A stretch of 64,000 nucleotides of DNA. Origin: Lucinisca nassula. Its lineage: Eukaryota > Mollusca > Bivalvia > Lucinida > Lucinidae. Below the pieces are notes generated by a model, which was not told where the DNA came from, did no database searches, and was given only the letters and a program-made list of their open reading frames with translations. The stretch covers positions 21,023,430-21,087,429 of the forward strand of contig OY757014.1 of assembly GCA_963580285.1 (NCBI GenBank). Direction: 5' to 3'. The position numbers and the translations under genes were made by a program. Of the stretch, positions 54,622 to 63,966 are shown piece by piece. Position 1 is the stretch's first letter, and the number at the start of each line of letters is the position of its first letter.

Positions 54622-54815
54622 GAGTGGCTATTGACAGTCGACTGGTAATAGCCCAAACACGTTCAAATGGCTTGTGACAGTCGACTGGCAATAGCCAAAA
54701 TACGTTAAAATGGCTGGTGGCAGTCGACTGGCAATAACCATTTTTACGTGTTTTGGCTATTACCAGTTGACTGTCACTAAGGAATTTTAACTTTTTTGGC
54801 TATTACCAGTCGCCC
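54622..54815. repeat. Cluster of short palindromic units (family H)
   Basis: Four to five ~30-bp near-palindromes centred on CAGTCGACTG and bordered by GGCTATT / AATAGCC are spaced ~42 bp apart. The last are in the opposite sense ('GGCTATTACCAGT'). Confidence 0.75.
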
Positions 54816-54884
54816 GTTTAATGTAAGTTTGCATCAAGTTAAACACCCGCTAATCACACGAGAAATCCTCAGTCTGTCAGAAAG

Positions 54885-54965
54885 TAAAATAGAAGTGGAA
54901 GCAATGATCAGGAATCGATACAATCAACCCACAGCTCCCATCAGAGACACCAAAGGGGAAGATTG
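54885..54965 (-). mobile_element. R-element 3'-terminal fragment
   Basis: AAAATAGAAGTGGAAGC, ATGATCAGGAATCGATACA, CCCATCAGAGACACC: only the last ~80 bases of R. Confidence 0.6.
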
Positions 54966-54997
54966 GAAAGGTGTTTGTTCTCTTTGAGGGCATATTT

Positions 54998-55480
54998 AGC
55001 TCACCTGACCACGATGTGTTCAAGGTGAGCTATTGTGACCGGTCTCTGTTCGTCGTCTCCGCATGCGTGCGTGCATGCGTCCGCCGTCAATGTTCGTTTT
55101 ACATGACTTGCCCAAAATTTCTAGAAAAAATTTTGTAATAATTTCATGGTGAAAATCCTTGGGTGACCATGTACATACATTGTTCCAACCGATCCGCTTG
55201 AATGAACAATCTGACTGTGACGGGGACGCTAAACTTCAAATCAAACAAACAAACTGACCGTCAGAGATAAACATAGAAAAAAACCTTTAAGCGACTTCTC
55301 CTCCTTTACCAGTGGAAGGATTTTGGAATAATTTCACAGGAATGCCTTTTATGTAACCCTCTACCAAAATTGCTCAAATTGTTCTGTTCGGATAAAACAG
55401 ATGGCTGCCATAGCTAAACATAGAACATGATTCCCATGGGCCACTATGCATACCAGCTCTCAGGCGGCACCACTCCCCAC
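54998..55480 (+). repeat. Left part of a GCTCACCT-type repeat with ~125-bp units
   Basis: TTTAGCTCACCTGACC, GGTGAGCTATTGTGACCGG, a GCGTCCGCC-like segment, then units with 'TGGGTGACC' and 'TTCCAACCG'. Matching units resume at 58395, so the repeat was split by later insertions. A SINE family 1 tail (GACGGGGACGCTAAAC, AAATCAAACAAAC) is inserted at 55215-55253. Confidence 0.6.
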
Positions 55481-55491
55481 TGGCAGCCATG

Positions 55492-56106
55492 TACAGTCGA
55501 ACCTCAACTACTCGAACACCCTCGGGACCATGAAATTTTGTTCGAGATAGGGGTAGTTCGATCTATTGAGGGTGGCTGATACTGCCAGGCCATGAGGTAT
55601 GATGGGGATGACCTTAGGATATATTTTCGACATTTTATAACAAATGTATGTCGTGTGTATTCATTAGAATCGCCTCAGTGAGGCGATTCTAATGTGTACA
55701 CACAACATGTCTCATCAAATTAAAATCAAACAAACGTCCATTAATTGGGCCCCGTCTAGCGATTTCGGTACTTATCGCCTATGCGAGCAGCGCAGGTTCA
55801 GGCGAGACTGCGCATCCGCGCAGTCTCGCCAGAACCTTCGCTGCTCGCTCATACAAGCAGTGAATCAAGAGGAACCTTCAGACAGAAAGCCATATCCCTG
55901 GCCCCTCTGAATGGCTGGGCATGCGCAGTTAAATTTTGTCATGACGGAATGCTCGAAGACACAAATTCGCTTGGCGGGGCTCAACTAACCTAAACACATG
56001 AATATCTGGAGCTATGGGAACAATTCTCTAGGGACACAATAGTGAGTTCGAATTAGCCATAGTAAAGGAATTGTCCGTGTTCGATCTATCGACGTTTCAC
56101 TGTGTA
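55492..56106. mobile_element. Palindrome element family C, copy C2, with family E inserted
   Basis: TACAGTCGAACCTCAAC at the left; the right end ACGTTTCACTGTGTA is its inverted counterpart (TA partly lost). Palindrome 55645-55707 (GTGTGTATTCATTAGAATCG, GGCGATTCTAATGTGTACAC). Family E element E1 lies inside at 55747-55982. Confidence 0.7.
55747..55982 (+). mobile_element. Palindrome element family E, copy E1
   Basis: The terminal inverted repeats are GGGCCCCGTCTAGCGATTT and AAATTCGCTTGGCGGGGCTC. The inner palindrome at 55783-55849 is GCGAGCAGCG..., with arms GGCGAGACTGCGC / GCGCAGTCTCGCC around ATCC. A second copy in the other sense is at 60596-60791. No ORF. Confidence 0.75.
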
Positions 56107-56569
56107 TTTTAATGACCTATGACCCAATCGGCTCGGTGAGATCACTGTAGATATTGTTTGAATGTGTTGACCCTAGAAAACAGCATACAACGGACCACAG
56201 CCCATCCTATAAACTCCGAGTGTTAGCTAAAAAAATACCAATATGTTCTATAAAAGGGTTATCCTTGGAAGCAAGGAATATACCACAGAAGTGGAAAATA
56301 TGAAGTGTACATGTTTTCTGGGCCAGACTAGCTAGTTTTGGCCAATTAGGCCTCATCAGTGACCCTCAGATATTTTCAAAATCCAAACCTGTAACGGCTA
56401 ATATGGTTAATATTTCTATAAAGTCTCATCCTCGTATAGCATGTGGTTTCCAAAGAATTTTTAAGTATTTTTTTTTCCATTCTAGTATTTGTGGCAACCA
56501 ATAAAAACACGAATTCCGCCGAAGGCTACGTCGCGCCTGTGGAGGCGCAAATTCACCGAACCATGACAT

Positions 56570-57545
56570 CTAAACCAAGGTCAAACATAGATGCTTGCAA
56601 AAAAGTTACCATTTTTAAATGCAAGCTTGTACTAAGTATCATTAATGAAGATCTAATAATTCTTGAGAAATGAACTTAACCATTAGAGTGAACGCTAGGG
56701 TGGTTGCAATATTTTACCAAGTCAGTGAACCATAAAATATAGGTGAAGGTCAAATATGGATGCTTGCATTTACGTTTCCATCCCCAGATACAAATTTGTA
56801 CCAAGCATCCATAATGCAGCTCTTATAGTTCTTGAGAAATAAACTTGACCATTATGGTGAACGCTAGGATGGTCGAAATATTTTACGAAGTCAGTGAACC
56901 ATGAAATGTAGGTCAAGATCAAATAGGGATGCTTGCAGTTAAGTTGCCATGCCGTAATACAAGTATGTACCAAGTATCATCAATACAGCTCTTATAGTTC
57001 TTGAGAAATAAACTTGACCATTAGGGTGAACGCTAGGGTGGTAGCAATATTTTACTAAGTCAGTAAACTATGAAATGTAGGTCAATGTCAAATATGGATG
57101 CTTGCATTTCAGTTCCCATCCCCAGATACAAGTTTGTACCAAGTGTCATTAATGAAGCTCTTATAGTTCTTGAGAAATAAACTTGACCATTAGGGTGAAC
57201 GCTAGGGTGGTCGCAATATTTTACAGAGTCAGTGAACCATGAAATGTAGGTCAAGGTCAAATATGGATGCTTGCATTTCAGTTCCCATCCCCAGATACAA
57301 GTTTGTACCAAGTGTCATTAATGAAGCTCTTATAGTTCTTGAGAAATAAACTTGACCATTAGGGTGAACGCTAGGGTGGTCGCAATATTTTACAGTCAGT
57401 GTCAGTGAACCCTGAAATGTAGGTCAATGTCAAATATGGATGCTTGCATTTCAGTTCCCATCCACAGATACAAGTTTGTACCAAGTATCATTAATGAAGC
57501 TCTTATAGTTCTTGAGCAATAAACTTGACTATTAGTGTGAACGCT
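56570..57545 (+). repeat. ~169-bp tandem array, about six units
   Basis: Each unit has 'GTCAAATATGGATGCTTGCA', 'CCCCAGATACAAGTTTGTACC', 'CTCTTATAGTTCTTGAG', 'AATAAACTTGACCATTAGGG', 'TGAACGCTAGGGTGGT' and 'AATATTTTAC'. Later units are more alike than the first, so homogenisation is recent at the right side. A GACGGACGAAC tail follows at 57576. Confidence 0.92.
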
Positions 57546-57654
57546 ATGGTTGTCCCAAATGTTGACACCATGACAAACGGACGGACGAACAGACAAACGG
57601 CCGGAAAACCGGACGCCTATATCGCGCAATGCTAATAGCAGGCGCGACAATGAC

Positions 57655-57955
57655 CAGTAAAATAGCAGTGAAGGCAATGATCAGGAATCGATATGTATGA
57701 ACCCACATCTCCCATTAGACACACCAAAGGGAAAGAAACACAATCGTGAAACAACTATATCCTAATGGAAACATCAGTAGCAGAAAGCCAAAAGGACAGT
57801 TACTTTCCTACAAATTGGCTATCCAAAAGAAAACAATACAAGCGATACACGCACTCAAAGACAAACCATAACAAACATAAACCGCGACAGAAGAACCGCC
57901 TTTGAACGGTAAGTGAAACGAATTCCACTGGGGACCTTAAATCGATTGTTAAATA
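57655..57955 (-). mobile_element. R-element 3'-end copy (R9)
   Basis: TAAAATAGCAGTGAAGGC at the 3' terminus, then 'AATGATCAGGAATCGATA' and 'CCCATTAGACACACC' to 'AACGGTAAGTGAAACG'. It forms an inverted pair with the next copy. Confidence 0.7.
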
Positions 57956-57961
57956 ATTTGT

Positions 57962-58380
57962 TTCATCTCTGTGGTTGTTTGGGTTTTGTGTTCTCGGAGA
58001 CGCTGCACTGATGCGTTAGGAGGCCTTCATGCGGACTGAACAAATTATTTGTCTAAATCGTGACGGAAGTAAGGACGAGAATTGCAGCTGCGTAAAATCG
58101 ATTTAATTCGTTTCACTGACCGTTCCAAGGCGGATCTTCTGTCGCGGTTTAATTTTGTTATGGTTTGTCTTTGAGTGTGTGTATCGCTTACATTATTTTG
58201 TTTTGGATAGGCAATTGGCCAATTTGTGGGAAAGTGACTGTCCTTTTGGCTTTCTGCTATTGGTGTTTCCATTAGGGTGTAGTTATTCCATATCGGTGTT
58301 TCTTTCCCTTTTGTCTCATTGATGGGAGCTATGGGTTAATTGTATCATTTCCTGATCATTGTCTTCACTTCTATTATCTT
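57962..58380 (+). mobile_element. R-element 3'-end copy (R10), longer
   Basis: It starts in the part upstream of the block ('GTGGTTGTTTGGGTTTTGTG', 'CACTGATGCGTTAGGAGGCC', 'TCGTGACGGAAGTAAGGACG') and runs to the terminus TTCACTTCTATTATC. About 100 bp longer at its 5' side than R9. Confidence 0.7.
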
Positions 58381-58394
58381 CCGTAATCATTGGG

Positions 58395-59050
58395 TGGAAA
58401 TTTACTTAATTAAACAGAAATGCCCCTTGGTTGACCTTCTAACAGAATTCCTCAAACTTTTCCGCTCGGATGAACAAGCTGGCTACCAGAGTTCAGAATA
58501 GAAAACCTTAAACGACTTTTCCTTCTTAACCAATGCATGGATTTTGAAATAATTTTTATTTCACTGTAATGCTTCCTGTATGACCCTCTTCCGAAATTGT
58601 TCAAACCGTTCCGCTCTGACGATCAGGATGGTCGCCAGTGTTACAAATAAAAAAAAAACAACCTTTAAATGGCTTCCCCTACTTAAGCAGTTGATGGTTT
58701 TAAAATGATTTCACAGGAAATGTTTTGGGTGACACTCTACCAAAATGGTTTAAACCGTTCTGCTTACAAGGATTAAAAGGGCCACCAGAGCTAAAAATAA
58801 ATAAACTTTTAAACGACTTCTCCTCTTAACCAATGATGGGATTTTTAAAATTATATCATATAACTGTTCCTTGGGTGACCCTCTACTAAAATTGGTAAAA
58901 CGTTTCCACTCGGGTAAACAATATGGCGCTAGAGCTAAACATAATAAAAAGAACGCTACTTTTTCATTCGAATTCTCCTCCTTAACCTGTAGATAAAATT
59001 TGAAATAATTTCAAAAGAATGTTCCTAGATCGATCCTCCAACATAATTGT
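58395..59050 (+). repeat. ~125-bp unit array continued
   Basis: Units with 'TTGGGTGACC', 'CTCTACCAAAATTG', 'CAAACCGTTCCGCTC', 'GATGGTCGCCAG', 'TAAACGACTTCTCCTC', 'TAACCAATGATGGG' and 'ATAATTTCACAG' repeat about five times, all moderately diverged. Confidence 0.75.
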
Positions 59051-59051
59051 T

Positions 59052-59252
59052 CATCACGAAAACAAGCTTATATTATTTTGACCCCTTTGAACCCCACGTT
59101 TATATAGTAAAACTGGGGTTTCGGGTTGTGAGTGCACACAATCGGTTTTTTGAGCAGAAATAAGAAAAATATCACAATTTTTCATCATAAAAATTTCATT
59201 TTTTTCGGCGATAAAGGTTGCAATGTATTTGTATAGGCGTGTTTGCGTAATG
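59052..59252 (+). mobile_element. Palindrome element family A, copy A14, palindrome deleted
   Basis: Intact termini CATCACGAAAACAAGC and GGCGTGTTTGCGTAATG and an intact left hairpin (AACCCCACGTTTATA / AAAACTGGGGTTT). The palindrome is reduced to GGGTTGTGAGTGCACACAATC, ~20 bases. 201 bp in all. It lies inside the ~125-bp array, which resumes after it. Confidence 0.82.
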
Positions 59253-59670
59253 CAAACCTTTCCTTTCTGATAAATGATTTCTTTGTTAAGGTTTTTAATG
59301 ACCATCTGTCAAAAATTGCTCAATTGTCCCACTCTGCCGAACAAGATGTTTGCAAGTACTTCAAATGAAAAAAAGGACTTCTTTCTATAAAAGGAAGCAA
59401 TTTTATAGAATTGTTCCATGGGTGACCTGCTGACAAAATTGCTCAACATATGTTTGCTTCACTGATTAAAATAGCCACCAGAACTAAAATATACACAACC
59501 TCCGAATGACTTACTCCTCAACAGCCAGACTGAAATAATTTCACAGTAGTGTTCCTAGGGTCACCGGCAACCAAAACTGTTCAAACCCTCCACTCCACCA
59601 TATATTACCTGGCATTTCGTGTATACAATATTGATAAGGTGAGCGATCCAGGGCGGGGCCATTTCTGTTA
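59253..59670 (+). repeat. ~125-bp unit array, last part, ending GGTGAGCGATCC
   Basis: Three further diverged units, then AAGGTGAGCGATCCAGGG at 59636, the reverse-sense counterpart of the GCTCACCT start at 54998. Confidence 0.55.
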
Positions 59671-59914
59671 ATAATTGACCTTCAACGAAAGAGGAGACAT
59701 AATCATGGCTTAAAGGGTAACAATGCGTCCACCTCATCTTGTAACATATCTCGTCCATGATACTTTACGGCAACACATCCGTGCTAAAATGCTGTCTGTT
59801 GTATCTCCTTAACATTTTTTCCAATGATGTTTTGCTTATTTTTACTCAAAAGTAGTTTAGGTCGTAGTACCAAAGCGTTAATACAAAACCGTTAATCCAT
59901 AGTCAAAATGAAAA

Positions 59915-60372
59915 TATCAATGTTCAGATCAACAGACATGGACTCCAGAAGCGTGTAATCAGGCGTCCGCGGATATTAAGCATTACTTGGTAAGCAAGCT
60001 TCGCCCACCATGCCCATCGACCCGAACGAAGAAAAGGTGTAAATGCCGAGAAGGGTATGTCCGAGATTTTGGAAGTCTTCCTATGGCTTTCCATTGGCAA
60101 ACATATCAGAAATAATTCTGGAAATGGCCACATTGTACGGATCCACAAGATCATGGTGCCTCCCATAGAACTTCTTTAGTGTTGATACCAGTTTGGTTTT
60201 TTGATACCCCTGGCATAACAACCTGGTAGTGAGCACCTTACCACGTTCCATAAAGTCCTGATACATGTACTTGGAACAGGCTCTAGCATAACGGATTAAC
60301 TGTGAAACGTAAACTCCATATGCTGGTGCAGACGGGATATATCTGCTCATGAAGGGAAAGTTAACAATGGGT
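59915..60372 (-). pseudogene. Second RT C-terminal fragment, another subfamily
   Basis: Minus-strand frame with 'LPIVNFPFMSRYIPSAP', 'AYGVYVSQLIRYARACSKY', 'FMERGKVLTTRLLCQGYQ', 'KKFYGRHHDLVDPYNVAIS' and 'ISDMFANGKP', then a stop near 60081. Clearly related to, but different from, the R element RT at 4.3 kb. The upstream part is cut off by family B copy B12. Confidence 0.7.
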
Positions 60373-60550
60373 AGGTTGTAGGTGCTCGCTCGAATCGCCT
60401 CATTGAGACAAGCGGTTCTTAGGAGTACCAGCAACCTATGTCTTGCAGCAAAAAATAGTAAAAAATAATAAACACCCCAGTAAACCCCAGTTTTTTCTAT
60501 ATAAAGTGGGGTTTGAGGGGTCTCCATTTCACGGACTTATTAACATGATG
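60366..60550 (-). mobile_element. Palindrome element family B, copy B12, 5' trimmed
   Basis: Palindrome 60370-60438 (GGTAGGTTGTAGGTGCTCG ... GGAGTACCAGCAACCTATG), hairpin ACCCCAGTTTTTTCTA / AAAGTGGGGTTTG, end TTTCACGGACTTATTAACATGATG in two parts. The other terminus is missing; the RT fragment joins the palindrome directly. Confidence 0.75.
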
Positions 60551-60595
60551 TACATGTAACTGCGCTCGCAAACCCAAAGTTATATGAGCCCCGCC

Positions 60596-60791
60596 AAGCG
60601 AATTTGTGTCTTCGAGCATTCCGTCATGACCAGGGGCCAGGGATATGGCTTTCTGTCTGAAGGTTCCTCTTGATTTACTGCTTGTATGACCGAGCAGCGA
60701 AGGTTCTGGCGAGACTGCGCGGATGCGCAGGCTCGCCTGAACCTTCGCTGCTCGCATAGGCGATCAGTACCAAAATCGCTTGACGGGGCCC
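60596..60791 (-). mobile_element. Palindrome element family E, copy E2
   Basis: The ends are GAGCCCCGCCAAGCGAATTT and CGCTTGACGGGGCCC. The inner palindrome is near 60689-60755. It lacks a ~25-bp segment that copy E1 has near 55910. Confidence 0.75.
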
Positions 60792-61640
60792 ATTTAAAAA
60801 TAAAAATGGGTTTAACAAAATACCAAAACAAACGTCCCAAAAAGTCAGTTTTTGGACCATATACAGAATCAGCTTACTGTTTAGCGGATGGAAATTGGAA
60901 AGTACTAAATCCTTACCAGCTTATATGCTCGTTAGTTCAGCCAAGATTTATAGTAAAACCATGACAAACCCAAGCAGTTAGACATTAATAATTGACATTG
61001 ATAAGCCATAATTCTTTTCAGTAAATGAGAAGTTTTCCAACTGTTCGATTAAGTGTCAGCAAATTAAAGCGAAACGCGTTCTTATAAGACAGTGCTCCTT
61101 TTTTTATGGGATTCACATATAAAATTCGACATTATGATTAACTCGTGAAGATTTAAAACGGAATATACACAAATAAAATAGAAACTAGAATTTTGTCCGC
61201 AGGACACAGACGCCCCCGCTATATGACATGGGACTTAAAAATGAGTGTTGTGACAGCCATGATGTGAATACAACATTTGTTTACATTTGATCTCTAAGTG
61301 TGATATTGACCTTGGAGCTACGGACCTGAACCTACAGGCTAATCATCGTGTCAAGATGGTAAACATACATTTCTGTCAAATAATTTCAAAATCCATCAAA
61401 GAAAGACAAAGATGTAGACCGAACGCAACAAATAGACCCTATTTTTCACCTTCCACCGAAGAAAGACAAAGTTGTGAATCGAACACTAAAAAAAATAGAA
61501 CCACCATAGTCGCGATCAGGGATCCGCAATAGCATGTTTGAAGGGATGGTGTGTGTGTGTGGGGGGGGGGGATGTGTGTGTCGGGGTCGCGGTGCGGCAA
61601 ATTGGTAGATAAGTTTACACCGGTTCTAAATTATCTTTGA
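60792..61640. other. No recognised feature
   Basis: A short direct repeat 'CGAAGAAAGACAAAG' / 'AAAGAAAGACAAAG' and a G run at 61561-61570 are seen. ORF 61287-61532 is not recognised. Confidence 0.4.
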
Positions 61641-61647
61641 ATCTTTT

Positions 61648-61688
61648 ATACATACATACATACATACATACATACATACATACATACA

Positions 61689-61750
<62 letters not shown>

Positions 61751-61778
61751 CATACATACATACATACATACATACATA
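61648..61778 (+). repeat. (ACAT)n microsatellite
   Basis: About 32 ATAC units with one TATT interruption. Confidence 0.97.
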
Positions 61779-62195
61779 AGAGGAAGTTAAGTTGGAATAA
61801 TCCTATCTTCCCTGAGGTCCTCTCTTCACATGTGTATAGATATACACATTTAAAACATGCAATTAACACAAGCAAAATATACAGGAATATAAATGAAATT
61901 CAAGTAATTTATTGATCTTTTTCTTTTAAACCATTCTAAATACTGTTGCTTAAATTGTTAAATTGACCCTGAATGTTTTACATTTTCTGGAAAGGATTCT
62001 AAGTAGGATAAGGAATTTCTAAAACGTTCAAGATTTGGTTTTCGCACATACAGTAGGTTTTCGGAAGTTGGTCTTAAATTTCGTTCATGCATTTTTCTGT
62101 AGTATACTACAATAACACATACAAGTTATCTGGAGCTAGATTGTAAAAAATACACATCATAAGGGCCTTCTTGTATTGAGCTCTGTCAGGAAATT
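61779..62195. other. No recognised feature
   Basis: AT-rich, no ORF or repeat identified. Confidence 0.4.
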
Positions 62196-62310
62196 CATAA
62201 CGTGAACAAGTCCGTGAAGTGAAGACTCAACTAAGTAGAAGTAAAACAAAGATCAGGAATTGATACAATTAACTTACTCCACCCATAAAAGAAACCCACT
62301 TCATATAGAA
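62196..62310 (+). mobile_element. Family B left-end fragment with an R fragment inside (B13)
   Basis: CATAACGTGAACAAGTCCGTG and AAGTGAAGACTC begin it. The R 3' terminus (AGTAGAAGTAAAACAAAG, 62232) and ~55 bp of R follow, then 'ACCCACTTCATATAGAAAA' resumes family B. Confidence 0.55.
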
Positions 62311-62320
62311 AAAAGGGCGA

Positions 62321-62378
62321 TCGCTATTGACAGCCGGCTGTCGATAGCGAATTCGCTATTGACAGCCAGCAAACTAAA
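62321..62378. repeat. Short palindromic unit, family H
   Basis: TCGCTATTGACAGCCGGC and its near-perfect complement form a 30-bp hairpin, followed by a half unit ATTCGCTATTGACAGCC. Confidence 0.65.
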
Positions 62379-62756
62379 TTGATGAAAATGGGTATTTAGC
62401 ATACTTATATTGCAAATTTATTGTATGTTTTACTTTATAAACATTTATGGACAGGTTATTTAATATAATTTATTATATAATGGCTTCAGGTACTGTGAAT
62501 ATCCCGTCAGTTGGTCTTTACCATGGAACTTGCAAAAGTAGTGATATTACCAGCTGTTCCAATGATTTGGTGACTGCCTATCTTCTGATACGCATCATTT
62601 CTATGACTACGAATATTGTGAAGCCTTATTAATCTTCTTAATGCAAACAAATATTGTCCTGCTGAATGAATTAATTTTGTCATACCCATTTTTGTCAAAC
62701 AAATTGCAGAATATAATGAAATTGTCCAGTTCACAAACTGAATAGAAAACATTTAG

Positions 62757-62817
62757 ATCCTGATCAGTTGGCTTATTCAGAAGCTATCTGATCTGGATCT
62801 ACACTGTTTGCAAAAGG
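62757..62817. mobile_element. Family F fragment
   Basis: The right part CTGATCTGGATCTACACTG + TTTGC matches family F; the left part is degenerate (TGATCAGTTGGC). Confidence 0.35.
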
Positions 62818-62890
62818 TACGGGTTGTTGTAATCATCAGAACAATGGTGATCTGTTGGAGATGTAGATAGGACGATCCACAATGTTATTT

Positions 62891-63160
62891 TAGCCCCCGC
62901 CCATTGGGGCTTCCCACAGAGCTGAAACTGACCCGCACACGAGTACTGGTAAACCGCTTAGAGGATCTAAGCCTGCCCAGGCAATGCGGTGTGAGTCAGC
63001 CCATCCATGCTTATAAACCCTATTGGTTTCATTGGGCAGCATGGCTTGAGGTGTCATTTCATCTCAATATCGGGTAAAAGTCCCACAAAATTGGAAGCAA
63101 CGTCTCCAAAATGGCCTTTACAGTGTTGATGGGGACGTTAAACTTCAAATAAAAACAAAA
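62891..63160 (+). mobile_element. SINE family 1, near full-length
   Basis: TTTTAGCCCCCGCCCATTGG to GGGGACGTTAAACTTC and an A-rich tail; it keeps every landmark of the 48.45 kb copy. Confidence 0.82.
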
Positions 63161-63489
63161 CAAAGCAATGTTATTTGTTTCCAGCCCATTTAACGTTCCT
63201 TCAGAGCCCTCTAGTCAATGGTTAAAGAACAGATACATAGAGGTCTACTGAGAATAGACAACTGGGCATTGGTGTGGACATCAATTTTCCATTGTAAGGC
63301 TTATGCTAAGGTGGATGTCTATCAGACTATATGCTAAGTATACTGTTACAAAAGCCTGATTTGAAAATGAACTGCACCACATCTCTAGATAAGAAGGAAA
63401 ACTTAGATATTTAGATAACATTTCCTCATATCTGTTAACCAGGACTGGTATTAACCCGGCATTTCTGGTATCTAATGGAAAAGCCTCAA

Positions 63490-63663
63490 CAAGGGAATGC
63501 AGGAGATCCGTGGTTCGAGTCCCGGTTGCGGTGCGACCGATTTTTGTGCGCTAATTCATTTGTCTATTTAATTGCCTGTATCGTGCTTTACTTTGATTTT
63601 CATATACTTACTCCGATACAGTAGAACATTTGTAAATCTAATAAATAAATAAATAAATAAATA
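63490..63663 (+). mobile_element. tRNA-derived SINE (family 4), truncated head
   Basis: 'AATGCAGGAGATCCGTGG', B box GGTTCGAGTCC (63512), 'GTGCGACCGATTTTTGTGCG', then a body ending in an (AAAT)n tail at 63638-63663. Confidence 0.72.
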
Positions 63664-63803
63664 GAATAAAATGGCCGCCGTCCGTAGGTTAAAAAAAGAA
63701 CCGAAAATGATAGGGTCGCCTATGGCGGTAAATGATAGGTCTCTAAATAGCGCTAATGACGTTAAAGGTTTATAAATGTTAAAATTGGCGTACGATGTCG
63801 GAA

Positions 63804-63902
63804 GGCCGCGGTGGTGTAATGGCTAGCACGTCTGCCCGGAATGCAGGAGATCCGTGGTTCGAGTCCCGGGCGGTGCGACCGGTTTTTGTGCGCTAATGCA
63901 TT

Positions 63903-63906
<4 letters not shown>
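63804..63906 (+). mobile_element. tRNA-derived SINE (family 4), head and start of body
   Basis: A box GGTGTAATGGCTAGCACG, B box GGTTCGAGTCC (63856), then GTGCGACCGGTTTTTGTGCG. Body cut by a (TA)n run. The acceptor sides do not pair properly, so it is not a tRNA gene. Confidence 0.72.

Positions 63907-63963
<57 letters not shown>
63907..63963 (+). repeat. (TA)n microsatellite
   Basis: About 28 TA units; family H-like CCGGCTGTCAACAGCC follows at 63970. Confidence 0.95.

Positions 63964-63966
<3 letters not shown>

Noticed and set aside
56770..57677. Three minus-strand ORFs with similar proteins (gene family)
   Set aside because: They are translations of the 169-bp tandem array.
61637..61915. 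ORF of Ile-His-Thr-Tyr repeats
   Set aside because: Translation of the (ACAT)n microsatellite.
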